DNA of 39,177 bases. Origin: Candidatus Omnitrophota bacterium. Its GTDB lineage: Bacteria; Omnitrophota; Gorgyraeia; Zapsychrales; Zapsychraceae. Below are positions 37,116 to 39,177 of the stretch, one piece after another. The notes below the pieces were generated by a model. It ran no database searches. It was not told where the DNA came from and was given only the letters and a program-made list of their open reading frames with translations. Position 1 is the first letter of the stretch. Every line of letters begins with the position of its first letter. Both the position numbers and the translations under genes were made by a program. The DNA is taken from positions 1 through 39,177 of the forward strand of contig JAKLDK010000005.1 in NCBI GenBank assembly GCA_022703565.1. Direction: 5' to 3'.

Positions 37116-37268
37116 TTCTTCAATCGTAAATTTTAAAAATATAGTTGCTTCGTGAGAAACTGAAAGGAGGTGGGACGAGGTTCTCGTTTCCTAAACACAA
37201 TTTTAATTATTAATTACATAAACAAAGTTTTAAAACATTAGATGTAAGAAAGGAAATTGGAGGCTAAG

Positions 37269-37757
37269 ATGAAATCAATCAAAATTATTTTAAGTGTTAT
37301 GTTGGCAGCTGTGATGGTTGTATCTTTTTCTCAAGCTGTAATGGCTCAAGATGCAGCAGCAAAAGTTAAAGATGCAATGAAATTGCTTCAAGAAAAAACA
37401 GCAGCTCTTGGTGCAGCCAAAGTTGATGGTGTAAGTTTGTTTTTTGGTGCAGATGAAATGAATGGCAATTATGATGTTGTTGATGAAGTTGCCGAAGCCC
37501 AAAGCTGTACCGCAACTCTTTTTGTTAAGAAAGACGATGGTTTTATGAGAATTAGTACCAATGTTATCAAAGATGGAAACAGAGCCGTTGGCACTATGCT
37601 TGACCCAGCTGGCGCAGCTTTCGCCGCTATTTCTAAAGGCGAAGCTTATTATGGCCAAGTTGATATCTTAGGTGACAAATACGAAGCTGGTTATGAGCCG
37701 ATTAAAGACGCTAGTGGCGCAATCGTTGGTGTTTTTTATGTCGGATTTAAATTATAA
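37269..37757 (+). CDS. Second secreted stand-alone Cache-domain protein
   Basis: A 162-aa protein with a signal peptide (SIKIILSVMLAAVMVVSF core, likely cleavage after VMA at residue 26) and one Cache domain: a helix, then CTATLFVKKDDGFMRISTNV, RAVGTMLDPAGAAFAAISKG, EAYYGQVDILGDKYEAGYEPIKD and GAIVGVFYVGF. This wording matches the Cache_3-Cache_2 type found in many MCP sensor regions. It again has no membrane anchor or output domain, and again an MCP gene follows, 33 bp downstream. ATG 37269 was chosen because GGAGG lies just upstream. It is only distantly similar to the first Cache protein, so the pair is not a simple recent duplication. Confidence 0.85.
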   Translation: MKSIKIILSVMLAAVMVVSFSQAVMAQDAAAKVKDAMKLLQEKTAALGAAKVDGVSLFFGADEMNGNYDVVDEVAEAQSCTATLFVKKDDGFMRISTNVIKDGNRAVGTMLDPAGAAFAAISKGEAYYGQVDILGDKYEAGYEPIKDASGAIVGVFYVGFKL

Positions 37758-37790
37758 ATTACATCGTAAACAGGCAAAGGGGACGAGGAT

Positions 37791-39177
37791 ATGTTTAAAA
37801 ATATGAAACTGGGAGTTAAGATCGGAGGAGGTTTTGGCCTTCTAATTGTCTTAACAATTGCTTTGGGCGCGATTGCTTTTATTAGCATGGATGCAGTTAA
37901 AAAAGCAACTTTTTCTCTCGCCCAAGAAAGTGTTCCGGAAGTAAAGCTCTCAAATAATATCGAAAGATTTTCTCTCCGGGCTCTTTCGGAAATGCAAAGA
38001 TTTTCATTGAGCGAAAAACCAAAGTTTTTGCAAGGAGTTCGCGACAATCTATCCCAAGTTAAAATTTATTTGGAAGAAGCAAAAAAACATGGTGCCTCAT
38101 CCCCCCGCCTCGTAAAACTTAAGGAATCAGCTGAACAATCAATTACTATGGTTGCCGAATATGAAAAAGTATTAAGCCAAATGGGATCTTTAAATGATCA
38201 ATTGGCTTTGGAGCGTACAAAAGCAGAAGAAGCTTCAAAGAAATATTCGGAATCAATAAAAAGTTTTCTTAAGGTACAAACATCTGAGATGGAATCGGAA
38301 GTTAATATTGGAGCGAAAGCTGATAAATTAATTGTTCGTTTGAAGAAAATCAAATTAGTGAGTGATATAACTGGCTTAGGTACTGAAATAGATAACTTGT
38401 TCTGGCGATCCCAGGCTCGAAGGGATTTGAAGGTTTTAGATCCTGTTAATTCTATTTTTGATAAAGCAAATAAAGATTTTCAGGATTTGGATGCCATAAC
38501 CAAAGAAAAGAATTTGAAGAAAATAATAGTTGAGTGTAAAGCAGCAGCTGATAGCTATGGCAATGCTATAAAATCGTTTATTTCGAAATGGCAAGCGAAG
38601 GAAGAAGCTACTAAGGAAGGAGATAAATTAGCCGCTGAAGTTTTAAAGTTGGCTAAAGGCGCGTCTTTAATTGGCATGGAAGATATTAATAAGGCCTCGG
38701 ACACTTCATCAAAAGCTTTGACCAAGGCTTCTTTAAGCCTATTGATTGGAATAATCGTAATTTTAATTATCGCAATTATTATTGCCTTGATTATTACCGG
38801 TTCAATTGTAAAGCCGGTTAAAAAAGTTGTAGATGTTTTAACAATAATGTCGCAGGGAGATCTAAGGAATAGAACCAAGGTTGATTCTAAAGATGAAATT
38901 GGGATGTTAGCTAAAACGATGAATGATTTCTCGGATAAATTAGTACAAATGTTACAGCAGATAGGAGAAGCTAGCGAACAATTAACCGGAGCGACTGAAG
39001 AAATACAATCTTCGTCTCAGCAATTAGCCGACGGAGCGCAACAGCAATCAGCTAGTTTTGAAGAGTTGACGAGCTCGATTCAAGCTTCGGCGGAAAATGC
39101 CCGCAAAGCCGACGGATTATCTAAAGATGCCAGCCAAAATGCTGAAAAAACTATTACTGCGATGGATAGTACCATTG
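37791..39177 (+). CDS. Second methyl-accepting chemotaxis protein, cut by the window end
   Basis: The open frame runs from ATG 37791 past the right edge (462 codons seen). There is TM1 (about 8-33: a GGGFGLLIVLTIALGAIAFI-type segment), a long all-helical periplasmic region (about 35-310) resembling the helical bimodular sensor type, TM2 (about 317-340), HAMP (SIVKPVKKVV onward) and the start of the signalling domain with [15 protein letters not shown], almost identical to the first MCP. No Cache domain is visible. AAAGGGGA lies before ATG 37791; ATG 37803 is an alternative start. The 3' end, hairpin tip and tail are missing. Confidence 0.88.
   Translation, partial: MFKNMKLGVKIGGGFGLLIVLTIALGAIAFISMDAVKKATFSLAQESVPEVKLSNNIERFSLRALSEMQRFSLSEKPKFLQGVRDNLSQVKIYLEEAKKHGASSPRLVKLKESAEQSITMVAEYEKVLSQMGSLNDQLALERTKAEEASKKYSESIKSFLKVQTSEMESEVNIGAKADKLIVRLKKIKLVSDITGLGTEIDNLFWRSQARRDLKVLDPVNSIFDKANKDFQDLDAITKEKNLKKIIVECKAAADSYGNAIKSFISKWQAKEEATKEGDKLAAEVLKLAKGASLIGMEDINKASDTSSKALTKASLSLLIGIIVILIIAIIIALIITGSIVKPVKKVVDVLTIMSQGDLRNRTKVDSKDEIGMLAKTMNDFSDKLVQMLQQIGEASEQLTGATEEIQSSSQQLADGAQQQSASFEELTSSIQASAENARKADGLSKDASQNAEKTITAMDSTI

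Noticed and set aside
37164-37172. Strong Shine-Dalgarno AAGGAGGTG upstream of the second Cache gene
   Set aside because: No start codon at proper spacing opens a credible frame; the real start at 37269 has its own GGAGG. It may be chance or a leader-peptide remnant.

Overview
The window reads as one contiguous AT-rich bacterial chromosome segment, almost entirely coding and almost entirely on the + strand. Several features point to a Gram-negative (diderm) bacterium. MurE carries the DNPR motif of meso-diaminopimelate ligases, and there is a lipoprotein-type signal, a type IV prepilin, and chemoreceptors with periplasmic sensor regions. Gene order and style resemble uncultured PVC-group or Omnitrophota-like genomes, but this placement is a guess, because no phylogenetic marker could be compared here.

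Region 1 (1-1076): an autoregulated-looking toxin-antitoxin pair (excisionase-type HTH protein plus Doc/Fic toxin) behind a good promoter with two pairs of AGTTAAC boxes, then tRNA-Pro(CGG).

Region 2 (1150-9790): housekeeping genes in close order. They are acylphosphatase, a metallophosphoesterase, DNA ligase LigA, a small lipoprotein, XerC/D recombinase, a CCA/poly(A) nucleotidyltransferase, RbfA, an NrnA-like DHH phosphoesterase, TruB and RibF.

Region 3 (9959-26348): a long division and cell wall (dcw) cluster behind a strong promoter that carries three MraZ boxes. The order is mraZ, an 87-aa Cys-rich unknown, rsmH, ftsL-like, ftsI, murE, murF, mraY, murD, ftsW, murG, a secreted HELGH peptidase, murC, ddl (frameshifted by one base), ftsQ, ftsA. 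Neither murB nor ftsZ is present, and the cluster ends tail-to-tail against a minus-strand membrane protein gene.

Region 4 (26345-31918): mixed genes. They are the minus-strand two-TM protein, a lone type IV prepilin, a U32-family protein, a coiled-coil membrane-anchored unknown with a small membrane protein, an SPFH/stomatin-like protein and a CBS-pair protein.

Region 5 (32074-39177): a chemosensory island with CheW, a CheV-like CheW-REC protein and a PilZ protein. Two pairs follow, each a secreted stand-alone Cache-domain protein immediately before a methyl-accepting chemotaxis protein (MCP) that has no Cache domain of its own. The first MCP has a zinc-type CZB domain in its periplasmic part. 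The second has an all-helical sensor and runs off the window. Between the PilZ gene and the first Cache gene lies a roughly 120-nt region that folds on paper into a closed multi-helix RNA with a competing downstream pairing partner. The repeated Cache-MCP pairing and this unassigned RNA are the best candidates for something undescribed.
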